A stretch of DNA of 64,000 nucleotides from Pelotomaculum thermopropionicum SI (GCA_000010565.1 AP009389.1:744001-808000), one strand, 5' to 3'; shown: positions 33,807-42,997, counted from the first letter of the stretch. Translations and numbers: made by a program. The notes: generated by a model from the letters alone, not told the origin.

Positions 33807-34638
33807 CCCGGTTTTGCTGAAAGAACTGCGCCAGCGGTTCCGCACTCCAAAAACGTCGTGGCTGCTGGCCCTTTACCTGCTGGTCATCGGCGCTTTCGTC
33901 CTGGGGTTCATGTATTTGAGCTGGCGCCATTCTCCCGGCATCTTTCAACCTTCCCGCAGCCGGGAACTTTTCATAATGTTAAGCGTTACCCAACTGGTCT
34001 TGCTGGCCTTCGTCACACCCGGGCTGACCGCCGGGGTCATCAGCGGGGAGCGGGAGCGTCAGACGCTTAACATCCTGCTTGCCACCCGGCTCACAGCCTG
34101 GCAGATCATCTGGAGCAAGCTGGTTTCCTCCAGCGCCTTTGTGGTGCTGCTGGTGGTGGCCACCCTGCCGCTATACAGCATAGTGTTCTTGTACGGCGGC
34201 GTCGCCCCGGAACAGATATTGGCGGTATTCGGTTTCTACCTGGTCACTATGTTCATCTTTGCCTGCATCGGTGTGGCCTGCTCCTCTTTTTTCAAAAGGA
34301 CGGGCGTAAGCACCGTCACGGCCTACGGCCTGGCCTTCGCCCTGTCGGCAGGCACCGGCTTCCTGGCGGTGTTCCTGTATGAAATGGGCCGTTTCCAGCG
34401 CCAGGAAGCCTGGAACCCGGCGGCCTGGTCCTCGGGCTTTATTGCAGGTGCCGTGGAATTTTTGCAAAATATCAACCCGGTATTTGTATTGATGAAAATA
34501 TTGGGGCAGGGCGGGATTGATACGGGTGTATACCTGGGCCTGCCTTACTGGGGCATCTATACTGTGTTTTACCTGGCCTCAGGCGTCCTGCTCCTGTACT
34601 GGAGCGCCCGCCTGCTTTCCATGCGGAAAAGACAATAA
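33793..34638 (+). CDS. ABC-2 type permease
   Basis: A 281-residue membrane protein with about six transmembrane segments. The segment GVISGERERQTLNILLATRLTAW is the conserved cytoplasmic loop of ABC-2 permeases of the NatB/GldF type. TTG 33793 lies inside the end of the ATPase gene. It is the last gene of the sigma-factor operon. The transported substrate cannot be read from the sequence; surface polymers or peptides are common in the family. Confidence 0.88.
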   Translation: MKEINPVLLKELRQRFRTPKTSWLLALYLLVIGAFVLGFMYLSWRHSPGIFQPSRSRELFIMLSVTQLVLLAFVTPGLTAGVISGERERQTLNILLATRLTAWQIIWSKLVSSSAFVVLLVVATLPLYSIVFLYGGVAPEQILAVFGFYLVTMFIFACIGVACSSFFKRTGVSTVTAYGLAFALSAGTGFLAVFLYEMGRFQRQEAWNPAAWSSGFIAGAVEFLQNINPVFVLMKILGQGGIDTGVYLGLPYWGIYTVFYLASGVLLLYWSARLLSMRKRQ

Positions 34639-34838
34639 ATTGTCGGGAAGCTGTTGACAAAACACCTTGAGGTTGAAACGCTCGCTTAAGCGCTTCACGT
34701 TGCAAACCGCTCAAGTGGTTATTTTTAGCCTATTTTGCGCGGGACTTTTTTATGGTAATATATATCAAAGCAAATTAATATTTTCCAGGGGTTGTTTCAA
34801 AGCGTACGTGCAACAATAAAATTATGGGAGGTAATTCC
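34639..34838 (+). other. Intergenic region without gene
   Basis: An AT-rich stretch. TTGCGC (about 34737) with TATATA (about 34760) may be a weak promoter, and GGGAGG before 34839 is the ribosome site of the next gene. Nothing else is recognised. Confidence 0.4.
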
Positions 34839-36161
34839 ATGAAAAAATTCAGGTTTTTTCTCCTGGCAATCTCCATGATCTTGTGTGCCGTTATCATCGC
34901 TTTCACTGCAAGCGCGGAAACCCCGCTTTCAGCAAAACAACTTTTCCTCGACAAATTACAAAGCTACGGTTTGAATGCGGAAAATGACCTTGCCAAAACT
35001 TCCTCGGGCACAACCAGTTACCGGATTAAGGCGCTTGACGGAATACTGGCCTCAAGTATTGAACCTGTTAAAAGTTTGGCGGGTGCAGAGCTCAAATTGG
35101 ATTACAAGCTTAACTCTCCCCAAAAAAAGTTTGAAGCGAATTACAACCTGGCCTGGGATAAGAACAATTACCAGGGCAGCATGTTTATGGATAACGACAA
35201 GCTGATATTTACCACGGAATTTGTGTCATTAATCAAACAATTCGATCCAGGCTTTGATCTTGGGAAAGAAGAGATCCCCCCATATTTTTATATCTCTGAC
35301 CAAAACTTGAACAAGTCCTGGGAAAACACGGTCAAGGGGCAGTATATTCCGCCGGAGTTAAAGGACCTGTTAATTTTTGTATTAGAAGCAGTGCCCGACA
35401 AGTATTTCACCGTCTCGTTAGCTGACCAGAAAATAATCTTCCAGATTGACCGGAACGGATTTGAGGAAACAATGCTGGCGGTGATGCAAAAGGTGAAGGG
35501 CGAAAGAGAGAGATTTGCGGAGCTGATCGCGAACCTGGCTGTTGCATTTGACCCGTCTCAAGACGGCGGTGAAATTAAAAAAGAGTTTTTAGAGAGTCTT
35601 GAGGAAAGCATAAACAGCGGCGATTACCCCGACAGCCCCGGCAAAATACGGAAGCTGCTGGATGGTAAATTTGCTTTAAATGAGCTGAAATATGAGGCCT
35701 CCCTTTTGCCGTCCGGTAAGAGCAGCCTGATCTTGAATGCTGATTTTGGCGGCAGCCGGGAATTCGGCGGAGAAGTGTCATTGAAAACTGAATTTACCGG
35801 AGGCAAGGAAAATTTGGAAGGAGCTTATGTGCTGGATTTGACGGCAAGGGATAACAACCAGAAAATTAGAATTGACGGTCAGATCAGCGGTGAGTTTAGG
35901 CAGACCTCCTCCGATGCCAGGTCGGGCGGTTTAATAAAAGCAGATGTAAAAGATTTAAATGGAAACGTCACGCTGTTGCAATTTGAGATTCAGTCGGATT
36001 CCGAATCCAGAGTTGACCGGAACGTCGTTGTAAAAGTACCGGTTTTGAACGAATCGAACAGTATAAATTTTGAAAAGCCGGACGAGTTTTATCACCCCCT
36101 GCCTTTTCCCGGCGAACAGGTGAGGGATGTCAGATCTGTTGGCGACAACTTTATATTGTAG
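34839..36161 (+). CDS. Exported protein of unknown function
   Basis: About 440 residues with a clear signal peptide (FRFFLLAISMILCAVIIAFT, then ASA). The mature part is polar and beta-rich, with no recognised domain. Its pattern (LNELKYEASLLPSGKSSLI and ARDNNQKIRIDGQISGEF) is like surface proteins that carry stalk domains in this bacterial group, but the stalk itself is absent. ATG 34839 follows GGGAGG. The next gene, a lipoprotein, starts at the last base of the stop codon, so they form a two-gene unit. Both are richer in A and T than the operon before them. Confidence 0.65.
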   Translation: MKKFRFFLLAISMILCAVIIAFTASAETPLSAKQLFLDKLQSYGLNAENDLAKTSSGTTSYRIKALDGILASSIEPVKSLAGAELKLDYKLNSPQKKFEANYNLAWDKNNYQGSMFMDNDKLIFTTEFVSLIKQFDPGFDLGKEEIPPYFYISDQNLNKSWENTVKGQYIPPELKDLLIFVLEAVPDKYFTVSLADQKIIFQIDRNGFEETMLAVMQKVKGERERFAELIANLAVAFDPSQDGGEIKKEFLESLEESINSGDYPDSPGKIRKLLDGKFALNELKYEASLLPSGKSSLILNADFGGSREFGGEVSLKTEFTGGKENLEGAYVLDLTARDNNQKIRIDGQISGEFRQTSSDARSGGLIKADVKDLNGNVTLLQFEIQSDSESRVDRNVVVKVPVLNESNSINFEKPDEFYHPLPFPGEQVRDVRSVGDNFIL

Positions 36162-36676
36162 TGTCTTTGTTAATTTTAATATCTTTCGCATCTTTAGTTG
36201 CCGGCTGCGCCAATAGGGCAAATAAACCCGAAGAGCCAGCTGCGGCTAATGAATTGGAGTTCAACCTTGTCTTTAAATACGGTATTGGAGCAAAAAATGT
36301 TTTAAACACCTGCGACGGGACTTATACAAAAGATATGGTTGCAGGGCCGCCTGTTACGACACATCTCTCTTTGTCCAGAGATGAACTGAGCACTATATAC
36401 AATAAAATGGTTGAGATTGACTTCTTTAACTATCCCGACAAATTTGCCGTTCATGTTCCCCCTGGGGAACCTGTTTGCATGGTGACGCCGCATGAAAGCT
36501 ATTACTTCAAGGTCGAGCATGGTTCTGAGATTAAAGAGCTGTCATGGGAAGACAGCGTAACCAATCCAAATAAAGACGCTGATAGATTGAGAGAACTGAT
36601 CCGGTGTATACGAGACATTGTGGAATCTAAAAGGGAATACAAAAAGCTACCGCCACCCAGAGGCGGCTATGACTGA
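36161..36676 (+). CDS. Lipoprotein of unknown function
   Basis: A 171-residue protein with a short hydrophobic start and lipobox LVAGC at about residues 12-16, so the Cys would be lipidated and held on the outer face of the membrane. The mature part has no recognised domain (HLSLSRDELSTIYNKMVEID). GTG 36161 shares one base with the preceding stop. It probably works with the exported protein upstream. Confidence 0.65.
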   Translation: MSLLILISFASLVAGCANRANKPEEPAAANELEFNLVFKYGIGAKNVLNTCDGTYTKDMVAGPPVTTHLSLSRDELSTIYNKMVEIDFFNYPDKFAVHVPPGEPVCMVTPHESYYFKVEHGSEIKELSWEDSVTNPNKDADRLRELIRCIRDIVESKREYKKLPPPRGGYD

Positions 36677-36869
36677 GGTATGGGCAGTATTTAAATAAGG
36701 AAGAGCGCAGAATAGACATGTTAATTGAGGAGACTTTAATGGAGAAAGGACTCGCTTTAAAGACAAACTTTACAGTTTGATATTCCTGCTGTAGATGATA
36801 ATGTTTTACCCGCCATTCTTAATTGAAGTACATTTTGGTAATCTAGTAGTCGACGGGTCAGTTATATAT

Positions 36870-36898
36870 TTGACATTATTGTTCAGTGGCAATAATAA
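36870..36898 (+). promoter_or_regulatory. Sigma-A promoter of the propeller lipoprotein
   Basis: Perfect TTGACA (36870-36875), 17-bp spacer, TAATAA (36893-36898), 33 bases before the start at 36931. The rest of 36677-36869 holds only a tiny frame (36718-36780). Confidence 0.7.
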
Positions 36899-36930
36899 GT
36901 TAGAAAACAGTAATCTGGAGGGATGGCTTA

Positions 36931-38781
36931 GTGCGGCTGAAGGTGACCTGTTTGGCGGTGTTACTGGCGCTGGCTTTAATTGCCGCCGGATGTGCGGGAC
37001 GGACGGAAAAGAGTGCGGACGTTGAAAACCGGGGGCAAAACGGCCTGCCGTCATTAGCGGCAAAATCGCCCGGTGTGCCGGAAGTGGACGGTTTGAACCC
37101 CGGCGACATGCCGCTCTGTTACGGTCCGGACCTGAAGACTGTTTACGTCATGAATTATTCCCTTCAGGATCAAGAGTCCGGGGTTATTCTCGGTGATTAT
37201 ACAAAACCGGTGGATCTCTACCGGCTGGACAGAGGCCGGAGGACGAAAGTGGCCTCCGGCATTTCTTTCATCACCCAGGCCCGGTGGTCCCCCGACGGCA
37301 GATACCTGGGGATGGCGGGAGGCCGTCAACTGCACGTGCTTGATTCCGCAAATGACAGCCTGAACCCGGTGAACGAGCTGGTAAACCTCCCCTCGGCAGT
37401 GTTTTTCGGCTGGTCGCCCGACGGCAGGACGGTTTATGTAGAGCACGAAAACGTTGTGAACGGCGCCGTGTTTAACGTGGAAAGCCGCGAGGGGCTGCCG
37501 TCGTACAAGATTAAAGACAATCCCCCCTTTTTCAAGGCGCAGCTGTCCGGCAACCTGTTCATCGGAACAGTAGCGAATGAACCTTCGGCGTCTGAAACGG
37601 TCCTTTTGGATGGGGAAGGGCAGGTGCAAAAAAGCGTCGGCGAGGGAAAATTCCGTGACGCGGACGGAAACAGCATCCTGCAGGTGGGCAAAGGCGACTT
37701 CGGCCTCGCCTATTACGCCGATGTGAATACCCCCGAAGGCGTGCTCCTGACGGATAAGTTCATCTACCAGTGCCGGTTTCTTCCCCGGGGCGGCATTATC
37801 TATACCACGCCGGGGGAGACAGGCGCAGAATTGAACTACGACCTGACCGTGGTCACACAGGAGGGGCAAAAGACGGTCAAGGTTTCCGGCCCGCACTTTA
37901 ACGTCTGGCCCGACGGCAGGTTCGTGGATATCTGCGGCTACCGGACAGAAAGGTTGAGCCTGCCTGAGCTGGCCGTCGTGCAGCAGCAAGACCACCCTCT
38001 CTACGAAGAAGAAAAGGACAAAATCATTGCCTGTGCGAGGGGGGCGATAACCACCTATATCGAGTATTACCACCGTTTTAAAAACCCGGATGATCAGGCG
38101 CTGAAGCAAGAGTTGAGCCGGTATTATGTGGATACCCGGGAGCCGGTGGAGCAGGTGGCTTTAACCGATATATATGAAGAACTCAAGAGCAGGCCCGCGC
38201 TGTCCCACCTGCGGTCGGGTGTCCACCATCTCAACGGGCAGATAAAATCCGTGGAAATTCACGGCGACAGGGCCGCACTGGTGGCAGGCTTTTCATCCAG
38301 GCACGCAGTCATCCGCTCCGACGACACGGACCCCTGGTCTTTGTTCCGCTCCACTGCCGGCGGCTGGGCTTTTGAGACCGCCTACGAAATGATCAAACTG
38401 GACGGGAAATGGTACGTAACGGGTTTGAGCACTTTTCCCCGTTCCCGGGAGAGGAGCGAGATTGCGGAACTGGTGGACGGCTTCATCAGTTCCTGCCGGG
38501 GGAACGGCCCCGCCCCCGCCCTGGACGAACAGAGCCGGCAGTTCTATGAGCAGATCAGGGGGAAAGAGATCAGGGCGGGACAAATTCAGTTCTGGAACAT
38601 GAGCGAGCCCACCGCTCTTCCAGCGCCGAGCATTCGATGTACGCCGTTGTTTGCCTGTACGCCGGGGAGGCAAGATACAAACTGGTTTTCAGCCGCGAGC
38701 GGACTCCGGACTGGCAAATTGAAAGACTGGGGGATTTCAGCCGCCCGGGATTGTTTTAAAAGACTTGTTCCAACCCCTTAA
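36931..38781 (+). CDS. Propeller-like lipoprotein, 3' end frameshifted
   Basis: The frame encodes 616 residues. The signal peptide ends in lipobox LIAAGC (about residues 16-21). The middle has TolB-like blades (ARWSPDGRYLGMA and FGWSPDGRTVYV). The C-terminal 200 residues contain an NTF2- or DUF-like region (GVHHLNGQIKSVEIHGDRAA). Near 38615-38620 the frame changes: the given frame continues into an unlikely Pro/Arg-rich tail to 38781. A -1 base event would continue as SSSAEHSMYAVVCLYAGEAR and end at 38757-38759. The latter looks like true coding. GTG 36931 follows CTGGAGGGATGG. Confidence 0.75.
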   Translation: MRLKVTCLAVLLALALIAAGCAGRTEKSADVENRGQNGLPSLAAKSPGVPEVDGLNPGDMPLCYGPDLKTVYVMNYSLQDQESGVILGDYTKPVDLYRLDRGRRTKVASGISFITQARWSPDGRYLGMAGGRQLHVLDSANDSLNPVNELVNLPSAVFFGWSPDGRTVYVEHENVVNGAVFNVESREGLPSYKIKDNPPFFKAQLSGNLFIGTVANEPSASETVLLDGEGQVQKSVGEGKFRDADGNSILQVGKGDFGLAYYADVNTPEGVLLTDKFIYQCRFLPRGGIIYTTPGETGAELNYDLTVVTQEGQKTVKVSGPHFNVWPDGRFVDICGYRTERLSLPELAVVQQQDHPLYEEEKDKIIACARGAITTYIEYYHRFKNPDDQALKQELSRYYVDTREPVEQVALTDIYEELKSRPALSHLRSGVHHLNGQIKSVEIHGDRAALVAGFSSRHAVIRSDDTDPWSLFRSTAGGWAFETAYEMIKLDGKWYVTGLSTFPRSRERSEIAELVDGFISSCRGNGPAPALDEQSRQFYEQIRGKEIRAGQIQFWNMSEPTALPAPSIRCTPLFACTPGRQDTNWFSAASGLRTGKLKDWGISAARDCFKRLVPTP

Positions 38782-38820
38782 AAAAAGAGGGTAACGGCGA
38801 GGAATATGAGAACCTTCCGT

Positions 38821-38900
38821 TACGCTCCTCGTCGTCAAACAATTTTAACAGCAAGGGCAAAAAACAGGCGGTCCGTCCAAAAACATTCAGGGTAGCCCCT
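38821..38900. repeat. Dispersed repeat, copy B
   Basis: ACGCTCCTCG, then CAA..AATTTTAA, CAAGGGCAAAA and GTCCAAAAAC appear in the same order and spacing as at 55373-55445. The two are diverged copies of about 75 bp in intergenic DNA, probably remains of a mobile element end. Confidence 0.45.
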
Positions 38901-38930
38901 AACCATTGCTCGGCGCCGTTAAGAAAGAAA

Positions 38931-39755
38931 TTACTCCGCCCTGCTGAAGGACAGTGAGCCGAGAAAGGCCAGCCCCAGGGCAAAGGCGGTCATTACCCCG
39001 ATGTCCAGGCCGAGGTTCCAGCACACCAGGCCGGCCTGGCGGGCAACTTCCACCAGCGGTACCTGGATGCCCGGCCCGGTATAAATAAGGGTTTTTGAAA
39101 AAACAACGCTCCGGATGGCGTCCACGCCGTAAGTAAGCGGGTCGATCACCATGAGGGTTTTCATCCAGGCGGGGGCGGTGCTGATGGGGAACATGCCGCC
39201 GCTGAGAAAGTAAAGGGGCATCACCAGGAAGTTCATGATCATCTGGAAGCCCTGCATGGACTCCATGCGGGCGGCAATCATCACCCCGAAGCCCGTCACG
39301 GCAAAGCTCATCAAAAACGCCAGCAGCAGCAGTTCGGCCACCATTATAAAAGAGAAGCTGATCCCGGCGAAAGGCGCCAGGGCAATCAAAATTACCGACT
39401 GGATTGTCGATACCGTGGAGCCCCCCAGTATTTTCCCCACGGCCACCGCCCAGCGGGGTACCGGAGCCACCAGGACCTCTTTTAAAAAGCCGAACTCCCT
39501 GTCCCATATAATGGAAACGGCGGAGAATATGGAGGTGAAGAGGACCGACATGCCGATAATCCCCGGGTACATGAACTTCAGGTAATCCATTCCGCCGGGG
39601 GCGTTGTTCAGGCTCATGCCGCTGGTAATCCCCTTGCCCACGATGAGCAGGTAGAGCAGGGGCTGTCCAATCATTCCCACAATTCTCGATCTTTCGCGGA
39701 TGAAGGTTTTGAATTCGCGGAGCCAGATAGTGTATATGACTTTTAACGCCGCCAT
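38931..39755 (-). CDS. ABC-2 type permease (DrrB-like)
   Basis: A 274-residue membrane protein with six predicted segments. IWDREFGFLKEVLVAPVPRW is the conserved loop of the DrrB/NodJ family, and FLVMPLYFLSGGMFP is the usual segment near helix five. It follows the ATPase gene by 4 bases. DrrAB-type exporters remove drugs or lipids; with a MarR regulator in front, drug or stress-induced export is a reasonable inference. Confidence 0.9.
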   Translation of the reverse strand: MAALKVIYTIWLREFKTFIRERSRIVGMIGQPLLYLLIVGKGITSGMSLNNAPGGMDYLKFMYPGIIGMSVLFTSIFSAVSIIWDREFGFLKEVLVAPVPRWAVAVGKILGGSTVSTIQSVILIALAPFAGISFSFIMVAELLLLAFLMSFAVTGFGVMIAARMESMQGFQMIMNFLVMPLYFLSGGMFPISTAPAWMKTLMVIDPLTYGVDAIRSVVFSKTLIYTGPGIQVPLVEVARQAGLVCWNLGLDIGVMTAFALGLAFLGSLSFSRAE

Positions 39756-39759
39756 GATT

Positions 39760-40731
39760 TTAATGCCTCCCCCTGCGGCTTAGCAGGCGCTGCCGCATGA
39801 TGTCCTTGACGGAGCCTTCTTCATCGCGGATGGCCCGGCCGGTAAGGTGCAAGAACACGTCGTCCAGGCTGGGCTCTTTCACCTGAATCGACTTGATCCG
39901 TCCGTTAAAGTCGGAAACCACCAGGGGCACGAACTCCGCCCCGCCCCGCACCAGGAAGTGGCATTCGCCGTCTGCCTCCCGGACTGCTATGCCGTACCTG
40001 GCCTCCAGGTCTTTTTGCAGTGCGGGGTCTCCTCTTACGATGATCTTGTCCCCGCCCAGCATCCGCTTTAAGGCTGCGGGGGAGTCTATAGCCTGGATGG
40101 CGCCGTGGTCGATGACGGCGATCCGGTCGCAGTTTTCGGCTTCATCCATGTAATGGGTGGTCATAAAAACCGTAATGCCGGTTTCGTCCCGCAGTTTCCG
40201 CACGTGCTCCCATATGGCGTTGCGGGTCTGGGGGTCCAGGCCGGCCGTCGGTTCGTCCAGGAACAGCACTTTAGGGCGGTGCAGCAGTCCCCGGGCAATC
40301 TCCAGGCGGCGCTTCATACCGCCGGAGAAAGTCTTTACCAGCGAACGGCGCCGGTCGGCCAAATCGACTATTTCCAGCACCTGGTCTATGCGCGGCCGGA
40401 TCAGGTTTGCCGGCACGTTGTAGAGCATGGCGTGAAAGAGCAGGTTTTCTTCGGCCGTCAGCCTGTTGTCCAGGGAAGGGTCCTGAAAGACCATGCCGAT
40501 GGAGCGGCGCACCTCGTTGGGGTGGGCGACCACGTCATAACCGGCCAGTTCCGCCTTTCCGGAAGTGGGCTTTAAAAGGGTGGACAGAATCTTTATGGTG
40601 GTTGACTTTCCGGCGCCGTTTGGCCCCAGGAAGCCGAAAATTTCCCCTTCGCTTACGGAAAAGCTGATGCCTCTGACGGCGGCAAAATTGCCAAATTTTT
40701 TAACCAGGTTTTCGATGTTAATAATGGACAT
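39760..40731 (-). CDS. ABC transporter ATP-binding protein (DrrA-like)
   Basis: A 323-residue ATPase. Walker A GPNGAGKST, signature TFSGGMKRRLEIARG, Walker B VLFLDEPTAGLDP and the H-loop FMTTHYMDEA are all intact. The last 90 residues are the DUF4162-type extension typical of DrrA. ATG 40731 overlaps the marR stop (ATGA). It forms the exporter with the permease downstream. Confidence 0.93.
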   Translation of the reverse strand: MSIINIENLVKKFGNFAAVRGISFSVSEGEIFGFLGPNGAGKSTTIKILSTLLKPTSGKAELAGYDVVAHPNEVRRSIGMVFQDPSLDNRLTAEENLLFHAMLYNVPANLIRPRIDQVLEIVDLADRRRSLVKTFSGGMKRRLEIARGLLHRPKVLFLDEPTAGLDPQTRNAIWEHVRKLRDETGITVFMTTHYMDEAENCDRIAVIDHGAIQAIDSPAALKRMLGGDKIIVRGDPALQKDLEARYGIAVREADGECHFLVRGGAEFVPLVVSDFNGRIKSIQVKEPSLDDVFLHLTGRAIRDEEGSVKDIMRQRLLSRRGRH

Positions 40732-41177
40732 CAATCCCGCTCCTTCCTTCCCGCCTGCTTTAATGCCTGGTGGATTTCCTGCAGGCATTCGACCAGTTCG
40801 GCCGCCCTGTTTTCGGAAATGCAGGAGAGCATGCTGCCGAGCCGCTTTCTGATGTCTGCCTTTATGGCTGCCAGGAGGGTGCGGGCTGAATCTGTCAGAT
40901 AAAGGCGCAAAATCCTGTGGTCGGCAGGGTCCCCGCGTTTTTCCACCCACCCCTGCCGGCTTAGCTCCTCGACGACGCCGGATACGTTTGACTTGGCAAA
41001 GCCCGTCTTCCTGGCCAGTTCGCTTACGGTAATGCCCGGTTCGGCCATGATCTTGCGCATGATCACCACGGCTGCCGCAGGTATTTTGCGCCCGGCCAGG
41101 GTGTCCTTGATATGGTTGCCCAGGCTCCGGTTGACTTCGCGGAGCAGTTCGACGAGCAGTTCCTGTTGCGTCAGCAT
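40731..41177 (-). CDS. MarR-family transcriptional regulator
   Basis: A 148-residue winged-helix protein. The recognition region reads TVSELARKTGFAKSNVSGVV, followed by the wing GDPADHRILRLYLT with the conserved Asp-Arg pair. MarR proteins usually repress the exporter gene next to them until a phenolic or drug ligand binds. ATG 41177 lies behind AAAGGTGG. It is the first gene of the marR-drrA-drrB-like operon. Confidence 0.9.
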   Translation of the reverse strand: MLTQQELLVELLREVNRSLGNHIKDTLAGRKIPAAAVVIMRKIMAEPGITVSELARKTGFAKSNVSGVVEELSRQGWVEKRGDPADHRILRLYLTDSARTLLAAIKADIRKRLGSMLSCISENRAAELVECLQEIHQALKQAGRKERD

Positions 41178-41245
41178 GGTTTCACCACCTTTTAGCAAAG
41201 GGGGGAGGGTTCCCCGGAATTTGCAGGGAATAAATTGTTTCCAAT

Positions 41246-41255
41246 AGAACGTTCT
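41246..41255. promoter_or_regulatory. Candidate MarR operator
   Basis: AGAACGTTCT is a perfect 10-bp palindrome, with another GTTCTGAAAAGAAC-like arrangement beside it on the minus strand, 70 bases before the marR start. Confidence 0.4.
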
Positions 41256-41344
41256 TTTCAGAACTATTTTATTTCTTCCGGCGGCGGTTTGCAACCGTTT
41301 TTTATTTTAACGGGAGCGGGAAGCTGGCTGCCGGCGCAAAAATA

Positions 41345-41371
41345 CCGGGGGCCGGTTGATCCGGCCCCCGG
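41345..41371 (-). terminator. Terminator of the hcp operon
   Basis: CCGGGGGCCGG and CCGGCCCCCGG form a perfect 11-bp stem with a 5-nt loop. Read on the minus strand it is followed by TATTTTTG, just after the hcp stop. Confidence 0.85.
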
Positions 41372-41385
41372 TGCTGGGTTGAGTT

Positions 41386-42948
41386 TTAGCCGAGGATTGC
41401 TTTTAAGTCTTCTTCGGGGGTGCTGATCGGCTTGATGTTGAATTTCTCGACCAGGACATTCAGCACGTTCGGGTAGATGAAGGCCGGCAGCGTCGGGCCC
41501 AGGTACATATTCTTGAGGCCCAGCGACAGGAGCGTCAGCAAGATGCTTACGGCCTTCTGCTCGTACCACGAGAGCACCAGGGTCAGGGGCAGATCGTTGA
41601 CTCCGCAGTTAAAGGCGTTGGCAAGGGCAACTGCCACCTGGATGGCGGAATAAGCGTCGTTGCACTGGCCCATGTCGATAATGCGCGGCAGGCCGCCGAT
41701 CTCGCCGATATTGAGGTCGTTAAAGCGGTACTTGCCGCAGGCAAGGGTTAGAATGACGGTGTCCGGTGGGGCTTTCTTGACGAATTCGGTGTAGTAGTTC
41801 CGGCCGGCCCTGGCTCCGTCGCAGCCGCCCACCAGGAAGAAATGCTTGATGGCGCCGGCTTTAACCGCCTCGATGATCTTATCGGCAACGCCCAGCACGG
41901 TGTTGCGGGCAAAGCCGGTCATCAGCTCGGATCCGCCGTTGACGCCGGTGAACTTCTTGTCTTCCGGCCAGCCGCCCAGTTCAAGGGCCTTGTTAATTAC
42001 CGGGGTGAAGTCTTTCTTGCCGTTTACTGCAGGTATGTGCTGCACGCCGGGGAAACCAACGGCGTCGGTGGTGAAGACCCGGTCGATATATGAGGGCCTT
42101 GGCGGCATCAGGCAGTTCGTGGTGAATACAACCGGGGCCGGTATGCCGTCAAGCTCCTTCTGCTGGTTCTGCCAGGCGGTTCCGAAATTGCCCTTCAGGT
42201 GCGGGTACTTCTTCAGTTCGGGGTAGCCGTGGGCAGGCAACATTTCGCCGTGCGTGTAAATGTTTATGCCTTTGCCCTCGGTTTGCTCGAGAAGCTGTTT
42301 TAAGTCATGCAGGTCGTGGCCGGAAATAACGATGAACGGCCCTTTTTCAACGGTGGTGGTTACCTTCACCGGTACCGGGTGTCCGTAAGCAGCGGTGTTG
42401 GCCTCATCAAGCAGGGCCATGCACTTGAGGTTGGCCTGGCCCAGGTCCAACAGCAAGCCCAGCCATTCCTCCACGGTATGTTCCTCGCCGATGGCGCGCA
42501 GGCCCTTGTAAAGCCAGGAGGTCACCTCGTCGCTTGTTTTGCCCAGCACGCAGGCGTGCCAGGCATAGGCGGCCATGCCGCGCACCCCCAGAAGCAGGGT
42601 GGAGCGGAGGGACACTATGTCGGGGTCGCCCTTCCAGAGGGTAGCCGGGTCAAGGTCTGCGGCTCCTCCCAGCTTTTCTTTCTCGGCCTGGACAAGCTTT
42701 TTCAGCTCGTCAATGCGGCTTCCGTCGAAATTAACATTGGTAAGCGTGGCAAAAAGCCCTTGCATCAGCAATTCGTCCGCTGCCTTGCCGGTGGACTTGC
42801 CCTGCGCGGCGCGGGCAAGCCCGACCAGAGCGCAGGTAAGTTCGTCCTGCTTGATTGCAACGTCCGGCTGCTTGCCGCAGACACCTGCCTTGGTGCAGCC
42901 TTTGCCGCCTGCCGTTTGCTCACACTGAAAACAAAACATCCCGCTCAT
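41386..42948 (-). CDS. hcp: Hybrid cluster protein (hydroxylamine reductase / NO detoxification)
   Basis: A 520-residue protein with a [4Fe-4S] cluster bound by C6, C9, C18 and C24 (MFCFQCEQTAGGKGCTK, then AGVCG) and a Fe-S-O hybrid cluster further on. VISGHDLHDLKQLLEQTEGK, FTTNCLMPPRPSY, FFLVGGCDGAR and LTLACGKYRFN are the usual ligand-bearing segments. Hcp reduces nitric oxide or hydroxylamine under nitrosative stress. ATG 42948 follows GGAGGAG. It is preceded by a ferredoxin-type gene that likely supplies electrons, and a Crp/Fnr regulator lies divergently. Confidence 0.95.
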   Translation of the reverse strand: MSGMFCFQCEQTAGGKGCTKAGVCGKQPDVAIKQDELTCALVGLARAAQGKSTGKAADELLMQGLFATLTNVNFDGSRIDELKKLVQAEKEKLGGAADLDPATLWKGDPDIVSLRSTLLLGVRGMAAYAWHACVLGKTSDEVTSWLYKGLRAIGEEHTVEEWLGLLLDLGQANLKCMALLDEANTAAYGHPVPVKVTTTVEKGPFIVISGHDLHDLKQLLEQTEGKGINIYTHGEMLPAHGYPELKKYPHLKGNFGTAWQNQQKELDGIPAPVVFTTNCLMPPRPSYIDRVFTTDAVGFPGVQHIPAVNGKKDFTPVINKALELGGWPEDKKFTGVNGGSELMTGFARNTVLGVADKIIEAVKAGAIKHFFLVGGCDGARAGRNYYTEFVKKAPPDTVILTLACGKYRFNDLNIGEIGGLPRIIDMGQCNDAYSAIQVAVALANAFNCGVNDLPLTLVLSWYEQKAVSILLTLLSLGLKNMYLGPTLPAFIYPNVLNVLVEKFNIKPISTPEEDLKAILG

Positions 42949-42997
42949 TCAATCTCCTCCTTAATTTTTATTTTAATTAATTAATCTGGTCTGACGG

